A stretch of DNA of 64,000 bases from Paenibacillus sp. 1001270B_150601_E10 (GCF_015558675.1 NZ_JADMOL010000006.1:1-64000), one strand, 5' to 3'. Counted from the first letter of the stretch, positions 8,323-17,932 are shown. Notes: a model not told the origin generated them from the letters alone. A program made the numbers and translations.

Positions 8323-8549
8323 TGATTCATCTCCCGTCAAGATTAATATGAATATATTTCCATGTATAAATATATCATTAATCCTAATATTTACAATATA
8401 TTATCACGCTGACTGAAACTGTCGTATTTGAGAGCGAGAACAAAGGTATTGCTGCAGATGAATCCCATAACATTCCAATCTTTGCAGGAATTCTGACCCT
8501 CAGTACCAATGTGCCGTGAAGAGCCACACGAGATGGTTAAGTCGATAAT

Positions 8550-8768
8550 ATGAGACAACAATACGTTGTCGCTTATGACGTGGACCATTTAGTACGTTAA
8601 ATGAATCAAGCAATTACACAGCCGCTTAATAACATATATAAAAAAGCCGATAAACCGTTCAATAAAATGACAGGGTACCTATATGAGTTGTTGGATGTAT
8701 CACGCGCTATTAAAAACGAAAATATGAAACTGAATTATTGTAAAAGTCCTTCATTCTCTTGTCTGTGA
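8550..8768 (+). pseudogene. broken small ORF with in-frame stop
   Basis: ATG at 8550 opens MRQQYVVAYDVDHLVR, then TAA, then immediately an in-frame ATG at 8601 continuing as MNQAITQPLNNIYKKADK for ~55 codons to TGA 8766-8768. The continuity of protein-like sequence across the stop suggests a nonsense-mutated or truncated gene. I cannot name the family. Confidence 0.35.
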
Positions 8769-8776
8769 CATAATCA

Positions 8777-10813
8777 TCACCGGTTCCAGAAACGTTGCTT
8801 GGACATCGCAGCAATAAAAGCATCAGCAAATCCCGTTGGATCATGCTCAACAATGACACCCGGTTTACCTAAAATACCAAATGGCTGTAGCAAAGCTGCA
8901 CCCTCACGTGTAGCACCAATAGGTTTATAATGATTGTACGCTTCCACGGCAAAAGTCTGCATTTTACGAACAATATATTCCGATTCAGACGTCCCTGCTA
9001 CCACATATAACCCATCATACAATAGTGACGATCCTGTTAAAAAGCTGTCATCAACCTTCCATTCTGGGCCAGTACTACCTCTCACACTGCCTAACCTTTG
9101 ATATACAATGACAGGCTGCAATCCGACATGTACAAATCTCTGAACCACATATTCCAGTTCTTCTCCATTAAAATCCCTTCCCAAAAGAATCCCCACACGC
9201 AGCGTATATGGAGTAAAAACGGTATTCATCATACTCAGTGCGGGCGAAGATTTGGTGACCTTCGATTCCTCGATATGAGGAACCTCTACCCCTAGCTCAT
9301 TGGCCACCGCGGTTGCGAGCAACGTGCTAATATGCCCCAGCATATTCACCACCTGCTGTCTGACAGACACACGCTGAACCTTACCAAGCTCAAAGCTAAA
9401 GGCTTGAATGATGTGACTTTTCTCTACAGGTGTCATACTGTTCCAAAATAATCTTGCTTGGGAAAAATGATCATCAAAGCTTGGGGATGTCTTACGAATT
9501 TTCACGCCCTCAACGGTGGAAGGATACGTTACAAACCCACCCTGTGGACCAGGTACCGTATATGGCGTATTACCTGCCAAGGAATTTTGATGATAAGCAA
9601 CCTGTCCTTTATTAATAACAATACGAGAGGCGCCATCACGTTGGTTATTGTGCACAGGACAAAGTGGACGATTGATCGGAAGCTCTTGATAATTGACACC
9701 TACACGTGCAAGCTGTGTATCTGTATAGGAAAAAAGTCGTCCCTGTAATAATGGATCATTGGAAAAATCGATGCCTCGCACAATATTCCCTGGATGTAAT
9801 GCAATTTGCTCTGTTTCCGCAAAAGCGTTCGTTACATTATGATTTAACGTAATTTTACCGATTAGTCGTACAGGTACATCCTCTTCTGGCCAAAGTTTCG
9901 TCGGATCTAATATATCAAAATCGAACTTGAACTCATCCTCTTCCTCGATAACCTGAATACCAAGTTCAAACTCCGGATAATTCCCTGCCTCAATATTATT
10001 CCACAAATCTCGGCGATGGTAGTCCGGATCGATACCGCCTAATTTTTGCGCTTCATCCCAAATTAAGGAGTGTACGCCTAAAACCGGTTTCACCACAAAT
10101 TTCACGAATCGGGATTTCATCTGCTGGTTAACAAACCTGAATGTATGTACTCCAAATCCCTCCATCATCCGAAAACTCCGTGGGATAGCACGATCAGACA
10201 TAATCCACATCGCCATTGCAGCCGCTTCTTGGTTATTCGCAATAAAATCCCAGAACGTATCATGAGCAGTTTGCCCTTGTGGAAAATCTTTATCTGGTTC
10301 TGGCTTCAACGCATGTATTAAATCGGGAAATTTAATCGCATCTTGGATGAAAAAGATCGGAATGTTGACCCCAACCAAATCATAATTCCCATCCTCTGTA
10401 TAGAATTTGATCGCAAAGCCACGAACATCACGGTTCGTTTCATTGGCTCCTTTAGAGCCTGCTACTTCAGAAAAACGAATAAACAATGGAGTTTCCACTG
10501 CTGGATCCTGTAAAAACTTTGCCATCGTTAAGCCGGAAAGCGATTGATACAGCTTAAATACTCCATGCGCCCCGCAACCTCTAGCATGCACAACCCGTTC
10601 GGGAATCCGTTCCCGATCAAAATGCGCGAGCTTCTCCCGCATTAAGAAATCTTCGATTAAGGTAGGACCACGCACACCTGCCTTTAAGGAATTATCCGCA
10701 TTCGCAATCGTAACCCCTTCCCCCGAGGTCATTGGTTGATCCATGTTATCCCTGATAAATGGCTTCATCTGTTCTAGTTTTGCATTATCCTCTGGATTTT
10801 GACCCTTTTTCAC
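8777..10813 (-). CDS. katE: large-subunit catalase (KatE/HPII type)
   Basis: A 678-residue haem catalase converting hydrogen peroxide to water and oxygen. Catalytic His76 lies in RVVHARGCGAHG, the distal Asn in LVGVNIPIFF, and the haem-ligand Tyr in GRLFSYTDTQ. After the ~500-residue core there is the extra C-terminal flavodoxin/DJ-1-like domain (LRVGILLGRDFNGEEL to the end) that defines large-subunit clade 2 catalases. GTG start with GAGGTG 5 nt upstream. It is divergent from a second, smaller catalase; the shared ~217-bp region has no PerR box that I can recognise. Function is firm from the residues. Confidence 0.95.
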   Translation of the reverse strand: MKKGQNPEDNAKLEQMKPFIRDNMDQPMTSGEGVTIANADNSLKAGVRGPTLIEDFLMREKLAHFDRERIPERVVHARGCGAHGVFKLYQSLSGLTMAKFLQDPAVETPLFIRFSEVAGSKGANETNRDVRGFAIKFYTEDGNYDLVGVNIPIFFIQDAIKFPDLIHALKPEPDKDFPQGQTAHDTFWDFIANNQEAAAMAMWIMSDRAIPRSFRMMEGFGVHTFRFVNQQMKSRFVKFVVKPVLGVHSLIWDEAQKLGGIDPDYHRRDLWNNIEAGNYPEFELGIQVIEEEDEFKFDFDILDPTKLWPEEDVPVRLIGKITLNHNVTNAFAETEQIALHPGNIVRGIDFSNDPLLQGRLFSYTDTQLARVGVNYQELPINRPLCPVHNNQRDGASRIVINKGQVAYHQNSLAGNTPYTVPGPQGGFVTYPSTVEGVKIRKTSPSFDDHFSQARLFWNSMTPVEKSHIIQAFSFELGKVQRVSVRQQVVNMLGHISTLLATAVANELGVEVPHIEESKVTKSSPALSMMNTVFTPYTLRVGILLGRDFNGEELEYVVQRFVHVGLQPVIVYQRLGSVRGSTGPEWKVDDSFLTGSSLLYDGLYVVAGTSESEYIVRKMQTFAVEAYNHYKPIGATREGAALLQPFGILGKPGVIVEHDPTGFADAFIAAMSKQRFWNR

Positions 10814-11030
10814 GTAATCACCTCTTTTTTTATATGTATGGGGTATTTTGATGAAAAATGATTGACAAGAAAATGTACCCTATTAAATTTGATAAGTAGA
10901 TGAGAATATCTTTATTACGGTTCAAGATCAGCTCCCTTCCTTGGAGTATATCCCTCTAGTCATAATTGCGTCTCAGATCAGCATAAAAATAGGATATTGG
11001 CGTTGGACTTGTGAACTTAGGAGGGGCTTT

Positions 11031-12461
11031 ATGAAGGAGAACGACAGAGGGTCTGAACAAGATAGAGACAATCAACCAAGGCTTGATACGCATTCAAGTA
11101 ATCGGATGACAAATCATAAGGACAATGGCTCGTCACCGTGGTCATCGGATAGACCTGCAGCCTATCATTCTCAGACGGTGGGTGACAGAGGTCCGGTATT
11201 GGAGCAGGACAGCCTTTTGCATGAAACGCTTCAAACATTTATCCATGAAAAAATCGTGGAAAGACCAGTGCACGTAAAAGGGTTCGGCGCGTTTGGAACA
11301 TTTCAAACTTTGCATTCCATGACGCCTTACACAAAGCTTTCTTTTTTGCAGCATCCAGGGCAACAGGTCCCCGTTGCGGTAAGATTCTCACTTGCTGTCA
11401 GCAACCGAGGGACACCGGATACGTCCCGCAATGTGAGAGGTTTTGCCACGAAGTTCTATACGGAGAATGGCATATTTGACCTAATATGCAATCATATCCC
11501 CGTATTTTCCGTTCGTGATGCAATCCGCTTTCCTGAATCCATCAAGGCCTTCCTTCCCTCTCCTGTCAATAATCTATTGGACCCAGAACGCTTTTGGAGC
11601 TTTGTTGCAAGAGCCCCCGAATCCACACACTTTGTGGTCAGGCTTTACTCGGATGAAGGCACAGTTAAAAGTCTCCGCCACATTCCAGGGCACAGCGTTA
11701 ATACGTATGTATGGAGAAATGCCCAGGGTGTTCGCCGCTATGTGAAATACCATTGGATGCCAGAGGCAGGACTGCAATATATTGATCGACACGAGTCTGC
11801 GCGGCTATCATGTGAGAATCCCGATTATGCAGGAAAAGATTTGTATGATACCCTTGCTGCAGGAAATACAGTAGGATATGGGCTTTATGTGCAGTTGATG
11901 AATCCTGAGGATGAACAGAAGCTTCCTTTCGATCCGCTTGATGACACTAAGATATGGGATGCAAGGCAATACCCGATGCAGCCTGTAGGAAGAATGGTGC
12001 TGAATCGCAATCCTGATCATTATATGGAGCAGGTAGAGAAGATTGCCTTCTCCCCTTCTAACTTATTGGAGGGCGCTGAATTATCAGACGATAAGATGCT
12101 CCAGGGGCGGGCTAATGTTTACTGGGATTCCCAGCGTCGGCGCATTGGGCCGGATTTTCGGAAGGTGCCGATCAATCAGCAACAGGATTGGACACCCGCT
12201 TCGCTTGTTACCAGTGGCAATGGAAGATTTGTGGAGGGACATCTTGAGCGTACGGATTTGTCTAAACCGGACGATTTTTCACAAGCCGGCCAGTTCTACC
12301 GCTCGCTGTCTCCTATCCAGCAAGAACATCTGGTAGATAACCTTGCTGTCGATCTTGCAGGAATTTCAGATGAAACGAGAGCGATCGTGCTGCGTTATCT
12401 TTACAATGCTTCGCCTGATCTAGGTGAGCGAACAGCACGACAAATTGGGAAGCACTCCTAA
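11031..12461 (+). CDS. small-subunit catalase
   Basis: A 476-residue haem catalase. The catalytic His is in RPVHVKGFGAFG (the second His of the common GAHG is Phe here), the distal Asn in LICNHIPVF, and the haem-ligand Tyr in GRANVYWDSQ. The N-terminal ~45 residues are polar, disordered-looking and unlike most catalases; a spore-associated catalase (KatX-like) is possible but not proven. Start ATG 11031 with TTAGGAGGGG 4 nt upstream; an upstream open frame from 10941 is not needed. A terminator follows. A 48-bp near-copy of codons around position 305 lies at 17851-17898. Confidence 0.9.
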   Translation: MKENDRGSEQDRDNQPRLDTHSSNRMTNHKDNGSSPWSSDRPAAYHSQTVGDRGPVLEQDSLLHETLQTFIHEKIVERPVHVKGFGAFGTFQTLHSMTPYTKLSFLQHPGQQVPVAVRFSLAVSNRGTPDTSRNVRGFATKFYTENGIFDLICNHIPVFSVRDAIRFPESIKAFLPSPVNNLLDPERFWSFVARAPESTHFVVRLYSDEGTVKSLRHIPGHSVNTYVWRNAQGVRRYVKYHWMPEAGLQYIDRHESARLSCENPDYAGKDLYDTLAAGNTVGYGLYVQLMNPEDEQKLPFDPLDDTKIWDARQYPMQPVGRMVLNRNPDHYMEQVEKIAFSPSNLLEGAELSDDKMLQGRANVYWDSQRRRIGPDFRKVPINQQQDWTPASLVTSGNGRFVEGHLERTDLSKPDDFSQAGQFYRSLSPIQQEHLVDNLAVDLAGISDETRAIVLRYLYNASPDLGERTARQIGKHS

Positions 12462-12504
12462 GTCTAATTACGTTCCCAAGATCATAACTTGGCATAAAAG
12501 GGAT

Positions 12505-12545
12505 AAGGAGAGCCGGATCCATTGAATGGGTTCCAACTCTCCTTT
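12505..12545 (+). terminator. terminator after the second catalase
   Basis: AAGGAGAG and CTCTCCTT form an outer stem, with an inner GGATCCATT/AATGGGTTCC helix, followed by TTCTTGT. It lies ~45 bp after the catalase stop. Confidence 0.65.
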
Positions 12546-12590
12546 CTTGTGATTAATTTTGTATTTACCATGACTGTGGATATTCCATTG

Positions 12591-12614
12591 GACTAACGTT
12601 CCTGGTTAGCTTAA
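12591..12614. repeat. interspersed palindrome, copy B
   Basis: GACTAACGTTCC-TGGTTAGCTTAA, a degenerate copy of the element at 687-713. Confidence 0.4.
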
Positions 12615-12644
12615 TCTGATGATCTGACCGTTATAATCCTAGCG

Positions 12645-13012
12645 CTATTTGGATGCAAACCTTTTAGCGAACATTACACACAATACGACACCAATGTTTA
12701 CAACAAAGATGGGCCATCCAACTGACTCATGTAGAATAAGAGCTGAGAATAACAAGCCAAAGAATGGCTGGGGAAGTTGCAACTGTCCAACTCCTGCTAT
12801 TCCCCCCCTTGCGTAAGGCCACGATACCAAAATACGAAGCCAATATACATACTAAAAAGCGAAATGTAAGCAAGACTTATGAACGAAGAAACGTGGATAT
12901 CTCCCCAAGAGTGGGGCATGTAAAGAAATGAGAGTAACAACATTACAGGGAGCGATATGATCAACGCCCATGAGATAATTACTCTTCCAGAGATCAATAC
13001 AAGGGAACTGAT
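12645..13012 (-). pseudogene. EamA-family exporter, C-terminal half, frameshifted
   Basis: Two overlapping frames together spell the second half of a drug/metabolite exporter: SMYIGFVFWYRGLTQGG in one frame continues as GIAGVGQLQLPQPFFGLL in the other, a typical EamA hairpin. The frameshift lies near 12800-12830. The N-terminal five TMs are missing. The sequence runs directly into a MocR-type regulator remnant on the opposite strand at about 13005-13012. Confidence 0.75.
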
Positions 13013-13215
13013 TTATCGATTAGCGAATCGTGGAGTTGATGTCTTCTCGACAGATGCACAATTCCTCCCCCATTTCCTTAAAAAACCTTCTGCGTCTCAG
13101 CATAATGCGTACTGAAGAGCATAATATTGAAGAAGGCATTAGCATCATAGCCGAAGAATTAGAACATGCTAAACAACAAGCAAATAGTGCCCCTACACCA
13201 TTAAGTTGGATTTAA
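13002..13215 (+). pseudogene. MocR-type (GntR/aminotransferase) regulator, C-terminal remnant
   Basis: RELIYRLANRGVDVF, followed after a frameshift near 13110 by LRLSIMRTEEHNIEEGI, is the C-terminal end of a class I aminotransferase-like domain as in MocR regulators. The winged helix and most of the PLP domain are gone. MocR genes are often divergent from the EamA exporter they control, and here both have lost their 5' halves at one junction. Confidence 0.6.
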
Positions 13216-13297
13216 GCATTTTTGAATTGCACGTTTCAAGCTGCCAAACACACTATCAGAGCAATAAAAACAGCGGGAAAACAATCGATCCATATTT

Positions 13298-13343
13298 GGT
13301 TGTACTCGCATCCATCGTGTGGTTGTACTCGCATCCATCGTTA
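13298..13343. repeat. tandem duplication of 23 bp
   Basis: GGTTGTACTCGCATCCATCG plus 3 nt occurs twice back to back in non-coding DNA downstream of the germination operon. It looks like simple slippage, with no sign of a functional array. Confidence 0.7.
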
Positions 13344-13404
13344 CGTCTCCTCTCTATTGTTGCAGAATGAAACGAAAATTCCTTATAGAGATGGTAACGT
13401 TATG

Positions 13405-14520
13405 TTATGCAGAGTTATCACTCTTTTTTTTATTTCGATCCTTCCATAGTTTTACGATCAACAGAAATAGCGGAAGAATCACTCCCACACATGAAATGGA
13501 TACGATCCAATCCGCAGAATTGAATTTAGCCTCATATACTGAATTTGGAAAAATGTCTACAGAAAGGATAACGAGGATGAATCCCATAGGCATCAGCACA
13601 GAACGTTCACTTTTCAATCTAGCGATATGTACAAGTCCAGATACTGAAGCGAAGAAATATAACGACAATTTCACAAAAGTGGTAATTAACCACATGATGG
13701 CCACCATTGCTTCTACCCGTTCAAGAAATCTCCCAACGCTAATTTTTCGAGCAAGATAGTACACTGGGAACTGTTTTAGAGAAGCTATGTTAGATCCTAG
13801 AACCAGTATCGTTAAGGTGATAACGATGACAGAGATCCCCCCACCAATGAGCACAGCTTTATAAAACCCTATGCTCCCCGATGTAGGATGCTTTAACGTT
13901 TTAGGAATAACTACTAGAAAGACTACCAACGGCATAAAAGAGAAACTCATTACCATTAGTATCGAATAGATCAAATTATTCGTCTCGAGTACCAAGAAAG
14001 GCTGAGCTTTATAAAAATCAATCTGAGGTGACAAAAACATAACGATCATAAGAAAGAACAAAATAAACAACGGAAATAGCAACTCCACCATGCGTGCAAA
14101 TGTATTAAAGCCGCTTCGGATTGCGGTAATGACAAGGATAGCAAACAAAAAATTGAGAAATGAAATGGGTGTTTCCGGCATAATTACCGTAGTAATAAAA
14201 TTCCCCACATCGTACAACACCATGGCTGACTCAAGAAAGAAAAAGACAACAATAAGAAGTGATACCATTCTACCTATCCAATTTCCTAATATCGATTCGC
14301 ATAACTCAAATATGGTAGCTCCTGGTGCAGCCGAGTTTATTCGATTATACAGTAGCACTAGTAGTAACCCGGGTCCAATGGCAATCAGTGGCGCAAGCCA
14401 TGCATCCTGCTTTAAATTGGCAGCTAAAGCCGCCGGCATGATCAAAATAGATGTACCTACAGTATACAAAGTAACTAAAATTTGGAATTGGCGTACACTG
14501 ATTTGGGTAGGTTGTAGCAT
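13405..14520 (-). CDS. spore germination protein, GerAB-type permease
   Basis: A 371-residue inner-membrane protein with about ten TM segments of the APC-like GerAB/GerKB family (YIS-QF-ILV-LYTVGTSIL-type N-terminus, seen here as ISVRQFQILVTLYTVGTSI). It is the germinant-binding B subunit of a Ger receptor and is expected in the inner membrane of the spore. ATG at 14520 has GGAGTG 9 nt upstream; the GTG at 14532 falls inside that site. It is the last gene of the A-C-D-B operon. Confidence 0.92.
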   Translation of the reverse strand: MLQPTQISVRQFQILVTLYTVGTSILIMPAALAANLKQDAWLAPLIAIGPGLLLVLLYNRINSAAPGATIFELCESILGNWIGRMVSLLIVVFFFLESAMVLYDVGNFITTVIMPETPISFLNFLFAILVITAIRSGFNTFARMVELLFPLFILFFLMIVMFLSPQIDFYKAQPFLVLETNNLIYSILMVMSFSFMPLVVFLVVIPKTLKHPTSGSIGFYKAVLIGGGISVIVITLTILVLGSNIASLKQFPVYYLARKISVGRFLERVEAMVAIMWLITTFVKLSLYFFASVSGLVHIARLKSERSVLMPMGFILVILSVDIFPNSVYEAKFNSADWIVSISCVGVILPLFLLIVKLWKDRNKKKSDNSA

Positions 14521-14552
14521 TCGGAAATTCACTCCATTTCTTGGATATCATG

Positions 14553-14786
14553 TTATTGGAGCATGCGTATAATATCACTGAGTGGTTTGAACAACCAGCT
14601 AATCATATATAACGGGGTAGAAGTATAAAGCTTAAAAATCTTTGCTAGTCCCAACACAATAGCTATGGTCAGTAGTATCAAAAACATTGCGATATCTTTT
14701 TTATTCCTTTGTTTTCTTAGAGTGGGCATATCTATCCAATATAGAATAACCGCCACGACTAAAATGCCAATCACTTTGCTCGTCAT
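14553..14786 (-). CDS. small germination receptor D-type subunit (77 aa)
   Basis: A 77-residue protein with two TM segments (about 5-20 and 33-50) between the C and B genes of the operon. Small two-TM D proteins accompany many GerA-type receptors and modulate receptor function. GAGGCG lies 7 nt before the ATG, and the gene starts 10 bp after the C-subunit stop. The assignment rests on position and topology. Confidence 0.75.
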   Translation of the reverse strand: MTSKVIGILVVAVILYWIDMPTLRKQRNKKDIAMFLILLTIAIVLGLAKIFKLYTSTPLYMISWLFKPLSDIIRMLQ

Positions 14787-14796
14787 CGTGTACGCC

Positions 14797-15999
14797 TCAT
14801 TCTTTTATTTTTTGAAGGAATGATCCATCCGTTTTACCGGTATTACGCAACTTTACCGAAGCTTTGACCGTTACGGGGATCGAACCCAATCTTTCCCCCC
14901 AATTGTCCTTGTATTTCTCCCAAGTATTTGGGCTGGCTCGGTTAATGTACATTCCAAATCCGACAAAATCGGTGTTTAATTGGATAACTTTTTGAAGTGT
15001 CTTCTCTACTTTATCTTCGATAGCCTCAGCAGTGAGAGTCTGCAATTGGTTTATCGTCCTTAGGTTGGTTAAATCAACACGACGGCACTGAACTTCACCA
15101 ACATTTCCTTCTGCTTCAACTTTAATGTTTAATTGAAGAGACTGATCCTTATGATTTACTTGAACATGACTTTTTGTTCGAATAAGCTCAATTGACAGCT
15201 CACCATCTTCCTCAGGGCATGGAACTGCTATAACCGTAGCTCTTGATCTTCCTGTTAAGTAGTTATAACCTTTACTCTCATCATCATTTAGCCATCCAAC
15301 CATCTTGTCTCCATGAAAAACGGCTATCCCCTCATATTTCAACTTTGTATAGGGATCCGTGGTTTCTAAATTCTCCTTCTTTCCCGCTAATTCCTTATCT
15401 CCGATAAACATAATACCAGTAATTGCAGGGGACTTCCCTTCTGTAACTAGATCCGATACCAAATCATCAATTGTATACGTTTCCGTTGCTGCATAAGAAC
15501 GACTTGACATCTCAAGTGACGTGAAGAGCTTTTCAGCAGGAATTTTTTCGATTGTTGACAGCCCGCTCAGTATTTCCTTCGCCGTACTGTTTCTGGCAAT
15601 GGCAATATAATAATCCACACGTAATTCATGATCACGGAATAGAAATTCAGCTGCGTTTGCAATGCCATCTGTTTTAGCGGTCTCTTCTCCAATAACGAAT
15701 AATCTTAAATGCGAAAAATAAATTTTTCGAGCTGCTACCTTAGTCATTTTTCGTACAGCTTCGAATACAGTCTCACCGGTTTCAGAATACACCGTTACCG
15801 GGGGATAGCCACCTCCTTTTTTCTCAGTAATTTCACTGGGATCAACGACTTGTACCGAAACAAGGTACCCTCCATCAACCTTATCAACCCCCATTCCCGC
15901 GGCGATAAGTAAATCGTTCATTTCCCTCCTGTTCCAACAGCCGGTCAAGACAAGAAGCACACAAATGGACATGAGGATACTCTGGATACTTTTAGCCAC
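14797..15999 (-). CDS. Ger(x)C-family germination lipoprotein
   Basis: A ~400-residue C subunit of the receptor, with signal peptide and lipobox LTGC followed by WNRREMNDL, the standard start of mature GerAC/GerKC proteins. Such proteins sit on the outer face of the spore inner membrane and are needed for receptor assembly. AAGGAGACAGG precedes a TTG and a GTG; GTG at 15999 gives the better spacing (8 nt). It begins just after the GerA-subunit stop at 16012. Confidence 0.93.
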   Translation of the reverse strand: MAKSIQSILMSICVLLVLTGCWNRREMNDLLIAAGMGVDKVDGGYLVSVQVVDPSEITEKKGGGYPPVTVYSETGETVFEAVRKMTKVAARKIYFSHLRLFVIGEETAKTDGIANAAEFLFRDHELRVDYYIAIARNSTAKEILSGLSTIEKIPAEKLFTSLEMSSRSYAATETYTIDDLVSDLVTEGKSPAITGIMFIGDKELAGKKENLETTDPYTKLKYEGIAVFHGDKMVGWLNDDESKGYNYLTGRSRATVIAVPCPEEDGELSIELIRTKSHVQVNHKDQSLQLNIKVEAEGNVGEVQCRRVDLTNLRTINQLQTLTAEAIEDKVEKTLQKVIQLNTDFVGFGMYINRASPNTWEKYKDNWGERLGSIPVTVKASVKLRNTGKTDGSFLQKIKE

Positions 16000-16011
16000 C
16001 AACCTGTCTCC

Positions 16012-17574
16012 TTATCTCCTTTTAAATTTTTTGCCAATTGATTCAGATTGCATCCTAAGTCCGACCTTAGGTAATCGAAATAAACTATCTTTCTGATCTT
16101 CTAAGTTGAAGGGGGCGAAAGGCGACATATACGGCATACCGAACGATTTAAGACTACACAAATGGATGAGAATCAATCCAATTCCGATAAAGATCCCGTA
16201 TAGACCTACAGCTGCGGCAAGTGCCATTAAAGGGAACCTTAGTATTCTTACTGCGATGCCAAAACTATAGGATGGCAATGCAAAAGAAGAAATAGCTGTA
16301 ATTGCCACAACGATGACCATGCCTGGGGATATAAGTCCAGCTTCCACTGCCGCTTGTCCAATAACAAGTGCACCGACAATTGAAACCGTCTGTCCAATTG
16401 CTCTAGGCATTCGCACTCCTGCTTCCCTCAAGATCTCAAATGTCGTTTCCATAATCAGCGCTTCAATAAAAGCTGGGAAGGGAACTCCTTCTCTACCCGC
16501 TGCTATGCTGAAGATTAACGGTGCAGGAAGCATTTCTTGATGAAAGGTAGTGATTGCGATATAAATCGATGGCCCAGTTAAAGCTATAGTAAAGCACAGA
16601 GCTCGGAGCAATCGAAGCAAGCCGAAGTCAGCGCGTTGGTAGTAGTCCTCCGCTGCCTGAAAATAATGAATAAACAGTGCTGGAGCTAGCAATACAAACG
16701 GAGTACCATCAACCAGAATTGCCACCCGCCCTTCCATAAGTCCAGCGGCAATGACATCTGGCCTCTCGGTATTGTACATCGTCGGAAAAGGAGTAAGGGT
16801 TCTGTCCTCGATCAACTCCTCTATATTACCGCTCTCCAAAATACCGTTAATTTGGATATCATCCAATCTTCGGTTAACTTCATCTACAACCTGCTCTTCA
16901 GCGATCCCATTAATATACATAATGGATACGTTGGTCTGCGAAACTGTTCCTATAGTCTTGGTAAGCAGCCACAAATTTGGGTTTTTAATCTTTCGCCTAA
17001 TAAGCGCTGTATTGGTTCTTAAATTTTCTGTAAATGCATCACGAGGTCCGCGTACAACGGCTTGATCTTCCGGTGCCTCTACACCTCGCCCTTCCCAACC
17101 AACAGTCCCAGCAGCAATTCCAAGGTTGCAATGATCGATAAGTATGACCGTATCTCCCTTTAAGAGTGAAGACAGAAGATCCTTAAACGAAGTCAGTTCA
17201 TTAATTTCTGCAATAGAAACTGCTTGATTTTTTATTGTCATGTAGAGACCTTTAGCATCATAGTCCACTTGATTATTATCGATTAAATCCGTACTTGTCA
17301 GTGTGCGAATAATAAAGTCTTGTATCATCGTCGTATCTGCTAATCCATCGATAAACAGAACCGCTGCACACTGCTCAGACCCTTGTGCTCCCAAAATAAA
17401 TTTTCTCGTAATGAGATCCGTGCTATTTCCTAAAGAATCCATAACAAATTTCAGGTTTTCTCCAAGATCTTGTGAGAATAATTCACTTTGATTCGAGGAA
17501 CCGGAATGATCTGAGTTGCTGATAGCCTTATTTTCTGTCTTCTGTTTCCTAAATCTACTTGTGAATCGTATCAA
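16012..17574 (-). CDS. spore germination protein, GerAA-type
   Basis: A 520-residue A subunit with a large soluble N-terminal domain (to about residue 290), then five or so TMs (EALIMETTFEILREAGVRMP and the IVGALVIGQAAVEAGLISP block are diagnostic of the GerA family). TTG start with AGGAGA 7 nt upstream. It opens the operon A-C-D-B. I looked for a sigma-G promoter and found no convincing match. Confidence 0.94.
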   Translation of the reverse strand: MIRFTSRFRKQKTENKAISNSDHSGSSNQSELFSQDLGENLKFVMDSLGNSTDLITRKFILGAQGSEQCAAVLFIDGLADTTMIQDFIIRTLTSTDLIDNNQVDYDAKGLYMTIKNQAVSIAEINELTSFKDLLSSLLKGDTVILIDHCNLGIAAGTVGWEGRGVEAPEDQAVVRGPRDAFTENLRTNTALIRRKIKNPNLWLLTKTIGTVSQTNVSIMYINGIAEEQVVDEVNRRLDDIQINGILESGNIEELIEDRTLTPFPTMYNTERPDVIAAGLMEGRVAILVDGTPFVLLAPALFIHYFQAAEDYYQRADFGLLRLLRALCFTIALTGPSIYIAITTFHQEMLPAPLIFSIAAGREGVPFPAFIEALIMETTFEILREAGVRMPRAIGQTVSIVGALVIGQAAVEAGLISPGMVIVVAITAISSFALPSYSFGIAVRILRFPLMALAAAVGLYGIFIGIGLILIHLCSLKSFGMPYMSPFAPFNLEDQKDSLFRLPKVGLRMQSESIGKKFKRR

Positions 17575-17662
17575 GAATATCTCTCCTGTTTTTTTACTTT
17601 TCAGTATTCCCTTTACAATTAAAACTATGTGAGGCTACTGCAATGTCTAATAAGTACATAAT

Positions 17663-17692
17663 AAAAGGAGCTACTCATCGGTAGCTCCTTTT
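17663..17692. terminator. bidirectional hairpin upstream of the germination operon
   Basis: AAAAGGAGCTAC and GTAGCTCCTTTT form a 12-bp perfect stem with a 6-nt loop. It has T/A runs on both sides, so it could end transcription in either direction and insulate the operon. Confidence 0.7.
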
Positions 17693-17754
17693 ATTAACTC
17701 ACTTTTTTTGAATTGATCAAGATTTCCCCATTGCTTACGAAGGTGATGCATACA

Positions 17755-17847
17755 ATGAATCCAGTAGTTGGCGTGGATATTACCAAGAGAGAAAGTCAAG
17801 CTCAGGCGTCCATAAGCTCATCTATATTAACTGTAGACTCGACTTGA
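17755..17847 (+). pseudogene. IS110-family transposase, N-terminal remnant
   Basis: MNPVVGVDITKRESQAQAS resembles the N-terminus of IS110-family (DEDD) transposases, which begin MNPVVGLDVSKGESQ. After ~20 residues the match is lost, and the frame closes at TGA 17845-17847, directly against a catalase fragment. Confidence 0.6.
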
Positions 17848-17898
17848 TGATGACACCAAGATATGGGATGCAAGGCAATTCCCGATGCAGCCTGTAGG
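17848..17898 (+). pseudogene. 48-bp catalase gene fragment
   Basis: Bases 17851-17898 match 11942-11989 inside the small catalase gene with two differences. They still encode DTKIWDARQFPMQPVG, with one amino-acid change (Y to F) from the intact gene. It is a leftover of a second catalase copy or of a recombination event. Confidence 0.75.
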
Positions 17899-17932
17899 TA
17901 ATTAACTGTTTTCTCCTATGATTATTAACTAG

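Noticed and set aside
8391..8588. A 65-codon minus-strand frame
   Set aside because: No RBS and no protein-family character. It overlaps the opposite-strand remnant at 8550.
10814..11030. A PerR or sigma-B promoter between the catalases
   Set aside because: GGGTAT/GGGTAC-like hexamers exist on both strands, but none has a matching -35 at the right distance, and no PerR palindrome was seen.
11031..12461. The small catalase being inactive because GAHG is GAFG
   Set aside because: The catalytic His is the earlier one (PVHVKG), and the distal Asn and haem Tyr are all present.
13298..13343. Start of a CRISPR-like array
   Set aside because: Only two directly abutting units without spacers; a simple tandem duplication.
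17575..17662. A sigma-G promoter for the germination operon
   Set aside because: CATAGTT and upstream boxes are at the wrong spacing for a confident call.
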